40,888 nucleotides of DNA, taken from Candidatus Bathyarchaeota archaeon. GTDB taxonomy: Archaea > Thermoproteota > Bathyarchaeia > Bathyarchaeales > DTEX01. A program made the translations under genes and the position numbers. The DNA is taken from contig JAGTQE010000012.1 in assembly GCA_018396635.1 (NCBI GenBank), positions 1-40,888 of the forward strand, written 5' to 3'. Under the pieces are notes generated by a model that was not told the origin of the DNA, did no database searches, and worked only from the letters and a program-made list of their open reading frames with translations. Of this stretch, positions 16,288 through 23,793 are shown one piece after another (position 1 is the first letter of the stretch; each line of letters starts with the position of its first letter).

Positions 16288-16916
16288 TTACTAGCATCCC
16301 TCCTAAATCTTTCACCCCTCCTTGAAGCTATCCTTATAGCAGATTCAGAGTCGCTAAGTTTTCTTTTAAAACCACCCTCCTTCGAGGTGCTTGTACCCTC
16401 TTCGCTGACTATCTCGATCACCACATTTCCTGGGAGGGCCCTTCCTAACCTGCGCGCTATCTCTTCTGCCAAGTCAGGCATGCCTCTTCCGATTCTAACT
16501 TTCTTAACTTTTGATGGAAGATTTATTTCAGTCAATACAAAGTTTATCATATTATCTATGTTTGAAAACTCCTCTCTTTTGATAGTCTTACCATCAGCAA
16601 GCACCGCGATGCCAAATGTTTTTCCAGGGTCTATCCCAATAATAAGCTCTTCATAAAAATCTTTGCCCGCAATTATTTTCTGTGCCTCATTTATAATGAT
16701 TGAAGGGTCAGAATCTATATCGTAAACTAAAACTTGCGGATGATTTATTAAATGTTTCTCATTCTCAGTTGTTATGACAACTTTAATTGATGATGGAATG
16801 GTCTCTCCTGGAACTATACTCAGAAATAGGATTCCCCTACTCTTGAGTTCATTAACAAGCTTGTAATACGCTTTTCCGTTAACTGTTGAGACAGCTACTT
16901 TCGCCCTAACCCTCAT
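16284..16916 (-). CDS. RNase H/RuvC-fold protein, predicted nuclease
   Basis: 210 residues. The middle holds LIIGIDPGKTFGIAVLADG (about 91-109), the first strand and metal Asp of the RNase H/RuvC/YqgF fold. Later come GRGMPDLAEEIARRLG and a basic tail rich in Ser/Arg/Lys (SKEGGFKRKLSD onward) that could bind nucleic acid. The N-terminal 85 residues look like a separate alpha/beta domain. I cannot confirm all catalytic acids, so it may be a nuclease or a non-catalytic relative. It is the first gene of an operon with the Clp1-type kinase (4-base overlap) and divergent from radB through a shared A/T-rich promoter, which suggests nucleic-acid processing. Confidence 0.7.
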   Translation of the reverse strand: MRVRAKVAVSTVNGKAYYKLVNELKSRGILFLSIVPGETIPSSIKVVITTENEKHLINHPQVLVYDIDSDPSIIINEAQKIIAGKDFYEELIIGIDPGKTFGIAVLADGKTIKREEFSNIDNMINFVLTEINLPSKVKKVRIGRGMPDLAEEIARRLGRALPGNVVIEIVSEEGTSTSKEGGFKRKLSDSESAIRIASRRGERFRRDASK

Positions 16917-16947
16917 AAGGTTACCAACTATCTACTACGAAAAGACT

Positions 16948-16967
16948 AAATTTAAATTTTTTAATAT
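16948..16967. promoter_or_regulatory. Bidirectional TATA region between radB and the RNase H-fold gene
   Basis: The sequence AAATTTAAATTT (16948-16959) is its own reverse complement and continues into an A/T run. Its centre is about 30 bases before the radB start and about 37 bases before the divergent gene. Each direction places a TATA element close to 26 bases before the expected transcript start, so radB may be leaderless. The call rests on position and base content only. Confidence 0.5.
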
Positions 16968-16983
16968 TTAGTTTGTGAGATAA

Positions 16984-17688
16984 TTGAGGCGCTGGATACC
17001 AACCGGCTGTTCCTCGCTTGACAACGTGTTGGAGGGTGGGTTAAAGCCGGGCGAATTAACGCTTATATATGGGGAAGCTGAGACCGGGAAAACTAGCCTA
17101 GCTATTCAGTGCTCTGTAAATTCTGCGAGGATGGGATATAAGACAATATTTGTTGATGCTGATGGAACATTTTCGCCGCAAAGACTCTCTCAAATAGCTG
17201 CGCAAGACTTTGAGGTGGTTGCGCAGTCCCTAATTCTCTTCATGCCATCAAACTTCAAAGAGCAGTCAAAAATAATAGATGAGATGGAGAAATTTATTGC
17301 TGGAGAAATGGGCTTAATAGTTTTCGACACGATAACTTCACTATATCGTGCAGAGATTGGGAGTAAAGAAGAGGCGTTCAAGATGAATAGGGAACTTAAC
17401 CGTCAAGTTGCGACGCTAACCCAGGTCGCTAAAAAATTCCAAGTACCGATTTTAATCACAAGCCAGGTGAGAAGCGCTATAACAGATATTGATGTGCTTA
17501 TTGAACCTGTGGCCTCAAGAGTTCTTAGATATTGGTCAACTTCAATTATCGGTCTCTTCAAGACTAGTAAACCTAACATTGTCAGGGCTATTGTTGAGAG
17601 GGTTTATGGTTTAGAGAAGAAAGTGACGTTCTATCTATCTATAGATGAGTCAGGTGTCCGAGAATATAGTAAGATGAGATTCACTTAA
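16984..17688 (+). CDS. radB: RadB recombinase paralogue
   Basis: An archaeal RecA/RadA paralogue involved in recombinational repair and thought to help load RadA. It lacks the N-terminal helix-hairpin-helix domain of RadA, starting directly with RRWIPTGCSSLDNVLEGGL. Walker A GEAETGKT is at 30-37 and Walker B LIVFDTIT near 113. The 234-residue length matches RadB. The start is TTG at 16984, only about 30 bases after the TATA element, with no strong ribosome binding site, so translation may be leaderless. CarS follows 10 bases downstream in the same direction. RadB is best known from Euryarchaeota, which is worth noting when placing the organism. Confidence 0.87.
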   Translation: MRRWIPTGCSSLDNVLEGGLKPGELTLIYGEAETGKTSLAIQCSVNSARMGYKTIFVDADGTFSPQRLSQIAAQDFEVVAQSLILFMPSNFKEQSKIIDEMEKFIAGEMGLIVFDTITSLYRAEIGSKEEAFKMNRELNRQVATLTQVAKKFQVPILITSQVRSAITDIDVLIEPVASRVLRYWSTSIIGLFKTSKPNIVRAIVERVYGLEKKVTFYLSIDESGVREYSKMRFT

Positions 17689-17698
17689 CGGTGAAGAT

Positions 17699-18217
17699 AT
17701 GAGCGTCGAAAACGAAATATTTCATGCACTTTACTATATTTTTCCAGCCTACTGCGCAAACGCTGCACCAGTAATCTTTGGAGGTGGAAAGCCAATCGAT
17801 TTTGGAAAAAAGTTTATTGATGGAAGGCCAATTTTCGGTCCGAATAAAACATACAGAGGCTTAATCTCAGGCCTACTAGTTGGCGCACTTGTTGGGTATG
17901 TTCAAGGAATTATTTCACCTATATACAATTTACCAGGGAGCAGCATCCTCCGCGGCTTTATACTGTCGACTGGGGCGCTCATAGGCGATTTAGTAGGATC
18001 ATTTTTAAAGAGGAGGTTAGGTCTTAAGCCAGGAGCCCCCCTTCCAGTGATTGATCAAATATCTTTCGTTGTCTTCGCTCTAATATTCTCGTTGGCTATT
18101 GAGCCGGAAGCAATATCCCCTTTAGGAGCAGTATTAGTAATCGTCTTGACAGCCCCAATACATGTTCTGGTTAATGTTATAGCCTATTTGCTACGATTGA
18201 AGGAGAAACCTTGGTGA
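17699..18217 (+). CDS. carS: CDP-archaeol synthase (CarS)
   Basis: An integral membrane enzyme that joins CTP to unsaturated archaetidic acid (digeranylgeranylglyceryl phosphate), making CDP-archaeol for phospholipid head-group attachment. Family signatures are YCANAAPVIFGGGKPIDFG, FGPNKTYRGLISG, GALIGDLVGSFLKRRLGLKPG and PVIDQISFVVFAL. About four to five hydrophobic helices fill the 172 residues, a normal length. It follows radB by 10 bases. Its presence proves archaeal ether-lipid synthesis and complements the AcnX/UbiD mevalonate genes 5 kb away, which supply the isoprenoid chains. Confidence 0.93.
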   Translation: MSVENEIFHALYYIFPAYCANAAPVIFGGGKPIDFGKKFIDGRPIFGPNKTYRGLISGLLVGALVGYVQGIISPIYNLPGSSILRGFILSTGALIGDLVGSFLKRRLGLKPGAPLPVIDQISFVVFALIFSLAIEPEAISPLGAVLVIVLTAPIHVLVNVIAYLLRLKEKPW

Positions 18218-18280
18218 AATCGGTGGACTCTATCTATCCTTATATCGGGCACTTTAGAAATATTGTATTAATAGAGAGTT

Positions 18281-19168
18281 ATGGGTTTACCATTATTTAA
18301 CGTTGTAAAGGGATCCTTTTGCACCTGTCTGCCAAAATACAATATAAATCCTTATTTGGGTAGATGTGCACATAACTGTATATATTGTTATGCCATTAAA
18401 TTTCCAAGATTTGTGGGCCCAACCATCCCGAGGTTTAGCCTTAAAGAAAATATACTTAAAATTGTTAAGAGAACCAAAGTACGTCTACCAGTAATGCTCA
18501 GCGACTCCACAGATCCCTATCAGCCGCTTGAGAGAAACTATGAAATAACAAGGAGATGTATAGAGGTTTTGGCTGAGCATGGTTTCCCTCTACTTATAGT
18601 CACAAAGTCGGATTTAGTTGTTAGAGATATTGATATCTTAAGGAAGACGCCTACCGTTGTTTCGATGACAATAACTACCAGCCGAAATGATATTGCAAGC
18701 ATTATAGAGCCAAATGCTCCAGACCCGAGTACGCGCTTCCATGCATTAAAAAGAATAATTGATGAGAATATACCGACAATCGTTAGAATAGATCCAATAA
18801 TCCCATCAGTTAATTCAGATTTTAAGGATCTTGAGAGGATTATCTCCAGATCCTCTGAAATTGGCGTTAAGCAAATAACAGCCTCAACAATGAAAATTGT
18901 TAAAGGCTTGATCCAAACTATAAGCAGTATAAATCCCAGCTTATCAAAAAGGCTTGTAGATCTTTATAGAGATGGCGAATGGATTGGAGGCTATAAATAT
19001 CTGAGCAGAGATCTTAGGCGGGGCGTGCTGATGAGACTAAAAGCTATTGTGGAAAATTATGGATTAGAATTTGCAGTATGCAGGGAGGGTTTCCCAGAAC
19101 TTAACACCACAATATGTGATGGTACAGCATACTGCCGTAAAACCCTAAGCGATTTTTTAGGCGCTTAA
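18281..19168 (+). CDS. Radical SAM protein, SplB-like
   Basis: A radical SAM enzyme of the spore-photolyase-like group (COG1533 type). The cluster motif CAHNCIYCYA has Cys29, 33 and 36 in C-x3-C-x2-C spacing. Next come LSDSTDPYQPLERNYEITRR and LLIVTKSDLVVRDIDIL, which are typical of this group. Two more Cys near the N terminus (CTCLPKYNINPYLG) and a CRE/C-rich end (VCREGF, TICDGTAYC) could bind a second cluster. Members outside spore formers have unknown substrates, so repair of DNA damage is only a guess. The 295-residue length is normal. It converges with the EF-2-like gene with 7 bases between stops. Confidence 0.82.
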   Translation: MGLPLFNVVKGSFCTCLPKYNINPYLGRCAHNCIYCYAIKFPRFVGPTIPRFSLKENILKIVKRTKVRLPVMLSDSTDPYQPLERNYEITRRCIEVLAEHGFPLLIVTKSDLVVRDIDILRKTPTVVSMTITTSRNDIASIIEPNAPDPSTRFHALKRIIDENIPTIVRIDPIIPSVNSDFKDLERIISRSSEIGVKQITASTMKIVKGLIQTISSINPSLSKRLVDLYRDGEWIGGYKYLSRDLRRGVLMRLKAIVENYGLEFAVCREGFPELNTTICDGTAYCRKTLSDFLGA

Positions 19169-19175
19169 AATTAAC

Positions 19176-21299
19176 TTAACCCTCCTTTAGGAAACCCTTC
19201 CTAAGCCTTATAGACTCTAGTGTTTTAGGCATATGTTCTTCGGGAACTCTCCCCCAGTGGGAGAATCTACTTTGCCAAAAGGCTCTTCCAGAAGAAGCTG
19301 ACCTGATCTCATCTGCAAGGCCTAGGGACTCAACCACCGGCATAAATCCATCAACTATCAGAAGCGGGCCCCTCTGCGATACTGACGAAACCTTTCCACG
19401 CCTCTTCATTATTAAATGAATAATGCTACCGATTTGCTCAGCCGGAGTGGAAATCTGAATTGCGCATACTGGTTCAAGCAGTACTGGATTAGCCGTCATA
19501 AAAGACTTGAAGATTGCTCTTCTAACAGTCGGCGTTATTTGAGCATGCCCCCTATTTTTTTCCTCGGGAGCCAGGTTAGCGTCAACTAGAACCACTTTTA
19601 CACCTCTAAGCGGCTCACCACAGAGCGGCCCTGATCCACATGCCCACTTAAACCCGCTTACTATTGCGCTTAAATCCTCTTCAGAATAGTGCTCTCCAGA
19701 AATATCCAAAAGCACATTTCCATTATCATCAATAGAGAGCACTCGCCCAGCCCCCCTAAAAAGTTCAGCATCAGCCTTAGAAAATGAGCTTAAATTCTCC
19801 TCAATAGGTTCAACCCTTATTGAGATGCTGTTCAGCCCATTGGGGCTTGTCACCGTAGCTGTCGCGCCGACTTTACTGACGCTCTCCCTATAAGATATTA
19901 TAGGTTTGGAGATGATTACTTCAACATCGGGTATGCTCTCCCTCAACGCCTTTATGGAGATATCTAAGTGTAGCTCGCCCACACCACTGAGGAGGAATTC
20001 CCCGGTCTCCTTATTTACTGAAAGTGATAAGTTCGGATCTTCTATAATGAGGGATTCAAGGGCTTCTAAAAGACGTGGCAGGCCTGATGGATCTTTGGGC
20101 TCGATAGAGACTGTAATTACTGGCTCAGAAATATATGTGATCTTTTCAAAAGGCGCCATTTGATCTTTGTACTCCACATCAACTATAGTTTCGCCAGACT
20201 TTATGGTCTTAAAACCTGAAAGGGCAGCTATGTTGCCAGATCCAATGCGATTTGCTCGCTCCCTAAAGGAACCCATGTAGACTGAAACTTTACTAATAAT
20301 GCACTCATCTCCCGCATTAAGGAGGTAGACTCTATCACCCTCTTCTATTTTTCCAGAAAATACTCTTCCAGTAGCAATTAAACCTTCAGCGGGATCCTTC
20401 TTGACGCTAACCACGCATATTGTTGTCGGCCCATTCGGGTCACACTCAACCATAGCCCTGCCAACTTCAGAGTCAAGATTCCCTGCCCATATCTTTGGCA
20501 CACGGTATCTTTGGGCTTCAATGGGGCTCGGCAGAACCTTTATGATCGACTCAAGAACAATTTTATGGAGCGGAATAATTTCCTGAAGTCTATGCCACTC
20601 ATTTTCACTATATATTTCAATTATATCATTGAATTTTATGTTCTTTCTTCTAGCAACCTCAGCATTCAATCCCCATTTATGCAACGCTGAACCAAAGATA
20701 ACGTTTCCTTTGAACACGTCGACTTTCCATTTATCCTTAAACTGCGGCTCACAGTAAATCTCTATAAGATCATTAAAGTTTTGGACTATGCGCGATAGCT
20801 TTGCGTAAATTTCCTTTGCTGAGAGCCTTAGCTCAGTAATTAACCTGTCAATCTTGTTTATGAGAAGGATTGTTTTGACACGCTCATTTAATAGCTGCCT
20901 GGTTACTACCTCCGTCTGCGCCATAATCTCTTCAACGGCGTCCACCAGAACTATTGCGCCGTCAACAGCCCTCAATGCCCGCGCAACCCTACCCGTAAAG
21001 TCGACGTGACCCGGAGTGTCAATAAGATTCACGACATATTTTTCTCCATTGAGTCTATATAACAGCGATATATTTCCAGCCTTTATAGTAATTCCCCTTT
21101 TACGCTCCTCCTCAAGATAATCTAGCACTCTTATCTCGCCGGCCAAATCATGAGGTATTAATCCGGCTTCAGCTAGTAGTAAGTCTGTCAATGTTGTCTT
21201 ACCATGATCTATATGGGCTACTACGCATACGTTGCGAACTCTATCTCTCCTATCCATAATTGCCAACATTTCCTTTATGTCGTCAGTTGTCCTTAGCAT
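19176..21299 (-). CDS. aEF-2-family translation GTPase lacking the diphthamide His
   Basis: 707 residues with the five-domain layout of archaeal/eukaryotic elongation factor 2. The G motifs are AHIDHGKTT, RGITIKA, DTPGH and NKID, and the family-specific FGSALHKWGLNAE and CDPNGPTTICVV segments are kept. At the tip of domain IV the usual HRGPAQ reads NRGHAQ: Asn582, codon at 19554-19556, replaces the His that becomes diphthamide. Translocation may therefore work without the modification, or this may be a specialised paralogue (an EF-2p type or ribosome-recycling factor). A TATA-like ACTTTAAATC at 21341-21350 on this strand fits its own promoter. eL41 lies 102 bases upstream and dph6 is 1.3 kb away. 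Confidence 0.9.
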   Translation of the reverse strand: MLRTTDDIKEMLAIMDRRDRVRNVCVVAHIDHGKTTLTDLLLAEAGLIPHDLAGEIRVLDYLEEERKRGITIKAGNISLLYRLNGEKYVVNLIDTPGHVDFTGRVARALRAVDGAIVLVDAVEEIMAQTEVVTRQLLNERVKTILLINKIDRLITELRLSAKEIYAKLSRIVQNFNDLIEIYCEPQFKDKWKVDVFKGNVIFGSALHKWGLNAEVARRKNIKFNDIIEIYSENEWHRLQEIIPLHKIVLESIIKVLPSPIEAQRYRVPKIWAGNLDSEVGRAMVECDPNGPTTICVVSVKKDPAEGLIATGRVFSGKIEEGDRVYLLNAGDECIISKVSVYMGSFRERANRIGSGNIAALSGFKTIKSGETIVDVEYKDQMAPFEKITYISEPVITVSIEPKDPSGLPRLLEALESLIIEDPNLSLSVNKETGEFLLSGVGELHLDISIKALRESIPDVEVIISKPIISYRESVSKVGATATVTSPNGLNSISIRVEPIEENLSSFSKADAELFRGAGRVLSIDDNGNVLLDISGEHYSEEDLSAIVSGFKWACGSGPLCGEPLRGVKVVLVDANLAPEEKNRGHAQITPTVRRAIFKSFMTANPVLLEPVCAIQISTPAEQIGSIIHLIMKRRGKVSSVSQRGPLLIVDGFMPVVESLGLADEIRSASSGRAFWQSRFSHWGRVPEEHMPKTLESIRLRKGFLKEG

Positions 21300-21340
21300 A
21301 GTTATTCACTTATGTACTGCTTATTATAGTCTAAAAGCAA

Positions 21341-21350
21341 GATTTAAAGT
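21341..21350 (-). promoter_or_regulatory. TATA box of EF-2-like gene
   Basis: On the minus strand ACTTTAAATC is centred about 46 bases before the ATG at 21299. That puts a start site near 21320 and a leader of about 20 bases. It suggests the EF-2-like gene is transcribed on its own as well as, possibly, from the eL41 promoter. Confidence 0.4.
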
Positions 21351-21401
21351 AGTGGAGTGCCCTGCAAAAATAGTTTAAGTATTCGCTTTAAATTCATCCT
21401 G

Positions 21402-21479
21402 TTATTTATATCTTTCACGCCTTTTCTTACGCTTCCTTTTTTCGCGGCGCATCCTCTTCTTCTTCCATTTAGCCCGCAT
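21402..21479 (-). CDS. rpl41e: Ribosomal protein eL41
   Basis: A 25-residue, almost entirely Arg/Lys peptide beginning MRAKWKKKRMRRE and ending in ERYK. This is the length and sequence pattern of eL41, the smallest ribosomal protein, which forms one helix in the ribosome. GAGGATGAG lies just upstream of the ATG as ribosome binding site. An ATATTTAAG element around 21513-21521 on the same strand fits a promoter. It precedes the EF-2-like gene, so two translation genes are neighbours. It is easily missed by gene finders because of its size. Confidence 0.88.
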   Translation of the reverse strand: MRAKWKKKRMRREKRKRKKRRERYK

Positions 21480-21606
21480 CACTCATCCTCTTCCATACGA
21501 TAGAATTTTCATTAAACTTAAATATGAAACTTTAAGGACTCTAAAAAGGTCTCTATAATAAACTTATTAATTTTTCGGGTTAGTGCTTCGTCCCTTTTGA
21601 CACTAA

Positions 21607-21628
21607 ACTTATAAAACCGGAGGTTTTA
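21607..21628 (+). promoter_or_regulatory. TATA element with inverted repeat before DUF89 gene
   Basis: ACTTATAAAACC is a good TATA element about 40 bases before the ATG at 21653. It overlaps a perfect 7-bp inverted repeat, TAAAACC-GGA-GGTTTTA (21612-21628). A repressor bound here would block transcription factor binding. The repeat could also be chance in A/T-rich DNA, so only the promoter part is firm. Confidence 0.4.
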
Positions 21629-21652
21629 AAAGCGGTGTGAGGAAAAGTCTAA

Positions 21653-22564
21653 ATGAAGGGTCATTTGCTTTGTATACCGTGCACATTAAGGGCTGCGTAT
21701 GACATCGCTACTAAGGCAACAGATAACGAGGATTTACATAGAAGGGTTCTAGCGGAAACCTTAACTTGGCTAACTAATACTGATAGTTTATTAAATGTGC
21801 CTCCTACAATGCTACATACGTATGTTTTCAGGCTAGTCCAAAGGATCACTGGGAACAACGACCCCTTCGCAAAACTGAAGGTAGAATCAAACAGGGTTGC
21901 TATGCGCTTAATATCAATTTTGGAGAATGAGATTAAAGGAAAACCCCTTGCAGAGACATTTAGACTGGCAGTTTTGGGAGCTATATGCGGAAACTCTATA
22001 GACTTTGAGGTTGAGGGCTATCAGATGTCCCTTGATGATCTTGAGAAATCCTTAATAAGCTGCTTTAGAAGCGGCTTAGCTTTAGATGACACTAACATGC
22101 TTATGGAGGCTCTTTCAAGATCCAGTAAAGTCTTGTATCTTTTAGATAACGCTGGTGAAATAGCCTTCGACAAATTGCTCATGAAAACGATCAGCAAGAT
22201 GTATCCAATTAAAATTTATGCTGCCGTAAAGTCTGGACCAGTCATGAACGATGCGACGATGGATGATGCATTACAAGTGGGCTTGAATGATGTTGCTGAG
22301 GTTATTACAACCGGCAGCACATCAATAGGGTTAAACCTAGAGGAGTGTTCACCTGAATTCATGAGACATCTTGAGGAGGCTGAGGTTATCATTGCTAAAG
22401 GCCAGGGATACTATGAAAGTCTGACTGAAATTGAGGGCATTCTTAAGAAGCCAATAATATATATGCTTAGAGCAAAATGTTCAGCTGTCGCCAGAACCCT
22501 CAACGTATCTAAAGGAGCAAATGTTGTCAAGGCCGCAAATTTTGGTCAATTGCGCCAAGAATGA
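21653..22564 (+). CDS. DUF89/ARMT1-like damage-control phosphatase
   Basis: A metal-dependent phosphatase of the DUF89 family, thought to clear damaged or excess phosphometabolites. Landmarks are the N-terminal CIPC pair with TLRAAYDIA, LYLLDNAGEIAFDKLL with the metal Asp and Asn, VKSGPVMNDATMDDA and the late EEAEVIIAKGQGYYESL. The 303-residue length fits the archaeal single-domain subfamily. It opens a plus-strand operon: dph6 starts 7 bases after its stop, and the glutaminase-like gene overlaps dph6. Substrate unknown. Confidence 0.85.
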   Translation: MKGHLLCIPCTLRAAYDIATKATDNEDLHRRVLAETLTWLTNTDSLLNVPPTMLHTYVFRLVQRITGNNDPFAKLKVESNRVAMRLISILENEIKGKPLAETFRLAVLGAICGNSIDFEVEGYQMSLDDLEKSLISCFRSGLALDDTNMLMEALSRSSKVLYLLDNAGEIAFDKLLMKTISKMYPIKIYAAVKSGPVMNDATMDDALQVGLNDVAEVITTGSTSIGLNLEECSPEFMRHLEEAEVIIAKGQGYYESLTEIEGILKKPIIYMLRAKCSAVARTLNVSKGANVVKAANFGQLRQE

Positions 22565-22570
22565 TGGTCT

Positions 22571-23251
22571 ATGAGACTAGGCGCTCTATTTTCAGGCGGA
22601 AAAGACTCATGTCTAGCTATCTATAAGGCTCTTAAGTTCCACGAGATTTCCTGTTTAATAAGTCTGATTCCAAGGAGCGAGGAGAGCCGTATATTCCATT
22701 ATCCCAATATTTGGGTAACTAGATTTCAGGCAGAAGCTATGGGTCTGCCGATAATCCAAGTGGAAACAGAGGATGGTGAAAAGGAGGAACTTTCCAGCCT
22801 ATATAGGGCGCTAAAATTAGCTGTTAAAAAGTTTAGGATTGAGGGTGTCGTCACAGGGGCTATAAGATCTGTGTATCAGGCGAGCAGATTTCAGAGAACA
22901 TGTGCCAAGCTTAAACTTTGGTGCTTTAATCCGCTGTGGCTTATGGATCAAACCGAAATACTTAATGAAATTATAAGGGAAGGGTTCCAAGTCATAATCT
23001 CGGGGATATTCGCTTACCCGCTTGATGAGAGCTTCCTTGGCAAACACATAAACCATGAAACAGTGAGGAGAATTTTAGAGTTAAGTGAGAAGTATGGTAT
23101 AAGCGTTGCCGGTGAAGGAGGTGAGATGGAAACGACCGTTCTAGACGCCCCATTCTTTAGGAAGAGAATTGAGGTAACGGACTATGAAGTGCATTACAAA
23201 GATTACTCCGGGATATTTAAAATTAAAAATTTGAGGTTAACCGATAAATGA
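22571..23251 (+). CDS. dph6: Diphthine--ammonia ligase (Dph6)
   Basis: An ATP-pyrophosphatase that carries out the last step of diphthamide synthesis, amidating diphthine on EF-2 with ammonia. The PP-loop FSGGKDS is at residues 7-13. It is followed by the Dph6-specific HYPNIWVTRFQAEAMGLP, GVVTGAIRSVYQASR, NPLWLMDQTEIL and the conserved VAGEGGEMETTVLDAPFF. The 226-residue length is that of the archaeal form without extra domains. The gene sits between the DUF89 phosphatase and a glutaminase-like protein. The nearby EF-2-like protein lacks the His target, so its real substrate should be another EF-2 encoded elsewhere. Confidence 0.9.
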   Translation: MRLGALFSGGKDSCLAIYKALKFHEISCLISLIPRSEESRIFHYPNIWVTRFQAEAMGLPIIQVETEDGEKEELSSLYRALKLAVKKFRIEGVVTGAIRSVYQASRFQRTCAKLKLWCFNPLWLMDQTEILNEIIREGFQVIISGIFAYPLDESFLGKHINHETVRRILELSEKYGISVAGEGGEMETTVLDAPFFRKRIEVTDYEVHYKDYSGIFKIKNLRLTDK

Positions 23252-23793
23252 GTATGCTTCTAATAAGTTTATGCTGTGATCCCTTAAGCGAGTTGGAGTT
23301 CGTTAGACCAGTGGCTCGAATCTTAGGTAAGTGTGGTATAAATCATCATGTAAAGCATTACTTAGAGGTCACTCCAAAAGATATTCACTCCATGGATAAA
23401 GTTATTATCTGTGGATCCGCATTAAAGGATGAGAAGTTTCTGAAGGGCGAATGGTTTAGGTGGCTGGAGAACGTTGATAGGCCAGTTTTAGGGATAGGTT
23501 CGGGCTTTCATGTTATTGCTAAGGCTTTTGGCTGCCCATTAATAAATAGGACGAGAATAGGCATCTTTAATGTGAAACTAGTCAAAGAGAATAGGTTAAT
23601 AGATGAGAGAAATTTCTATGCGTATTTTCTAACAAAGAGGGTTGCAAGGATAATGAGACCGCTGAAGACCTTAGCTAAAACTGGAAACTTGGATTGCATT
23701 ATTGCTCATGAGTCGAAGAGTATTTATGGTTGTCTCTTCCATCCCGAGGTCACAAAACCCGAGATTATCTTGAACTTTGCTTTAAGAATCTAG
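23248..23793 (+). CDS. Class I glutamine amidotransferase-like protein without catalytic Cys
   Basis: A glutaminase-fold protein of 181 residues. The nucleophile turn, normally GICxGHQ, reads GIGSGFH at 82-88, so the Cys is Gly84. The HPE triad end is kept (His165, Glu167), as is the general shape KVIICGSALKDE and PVLGIG. It is therefore unlikely to release ammonia from glutamine unless Ser85 substitutes. It overlaps dph6 by 4 bases and is surely co-translated with it. Dph6 needs ammonia, so a regulatory or channelling partner is an attractive but untested idea. Its end overlaps the TatD gene by 12 bases on the other strand. Confidence 0.75.
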   Translation: MSMLLISLCCDPLSELEFVRPVARILGKCGINHHVKHYLEVTPKDIHSMDKVIICGSALKDEKFLKGEWFRWLENVDRPVLGIGSGFHVIAKAFGCPLINRTRIGIFNVKLVKENRLIDERNFYAYFLTKRVARIMRPLKTLAKTGNLDCIIAHESKSIYGCLFHPEVTKPEIILNFALRI

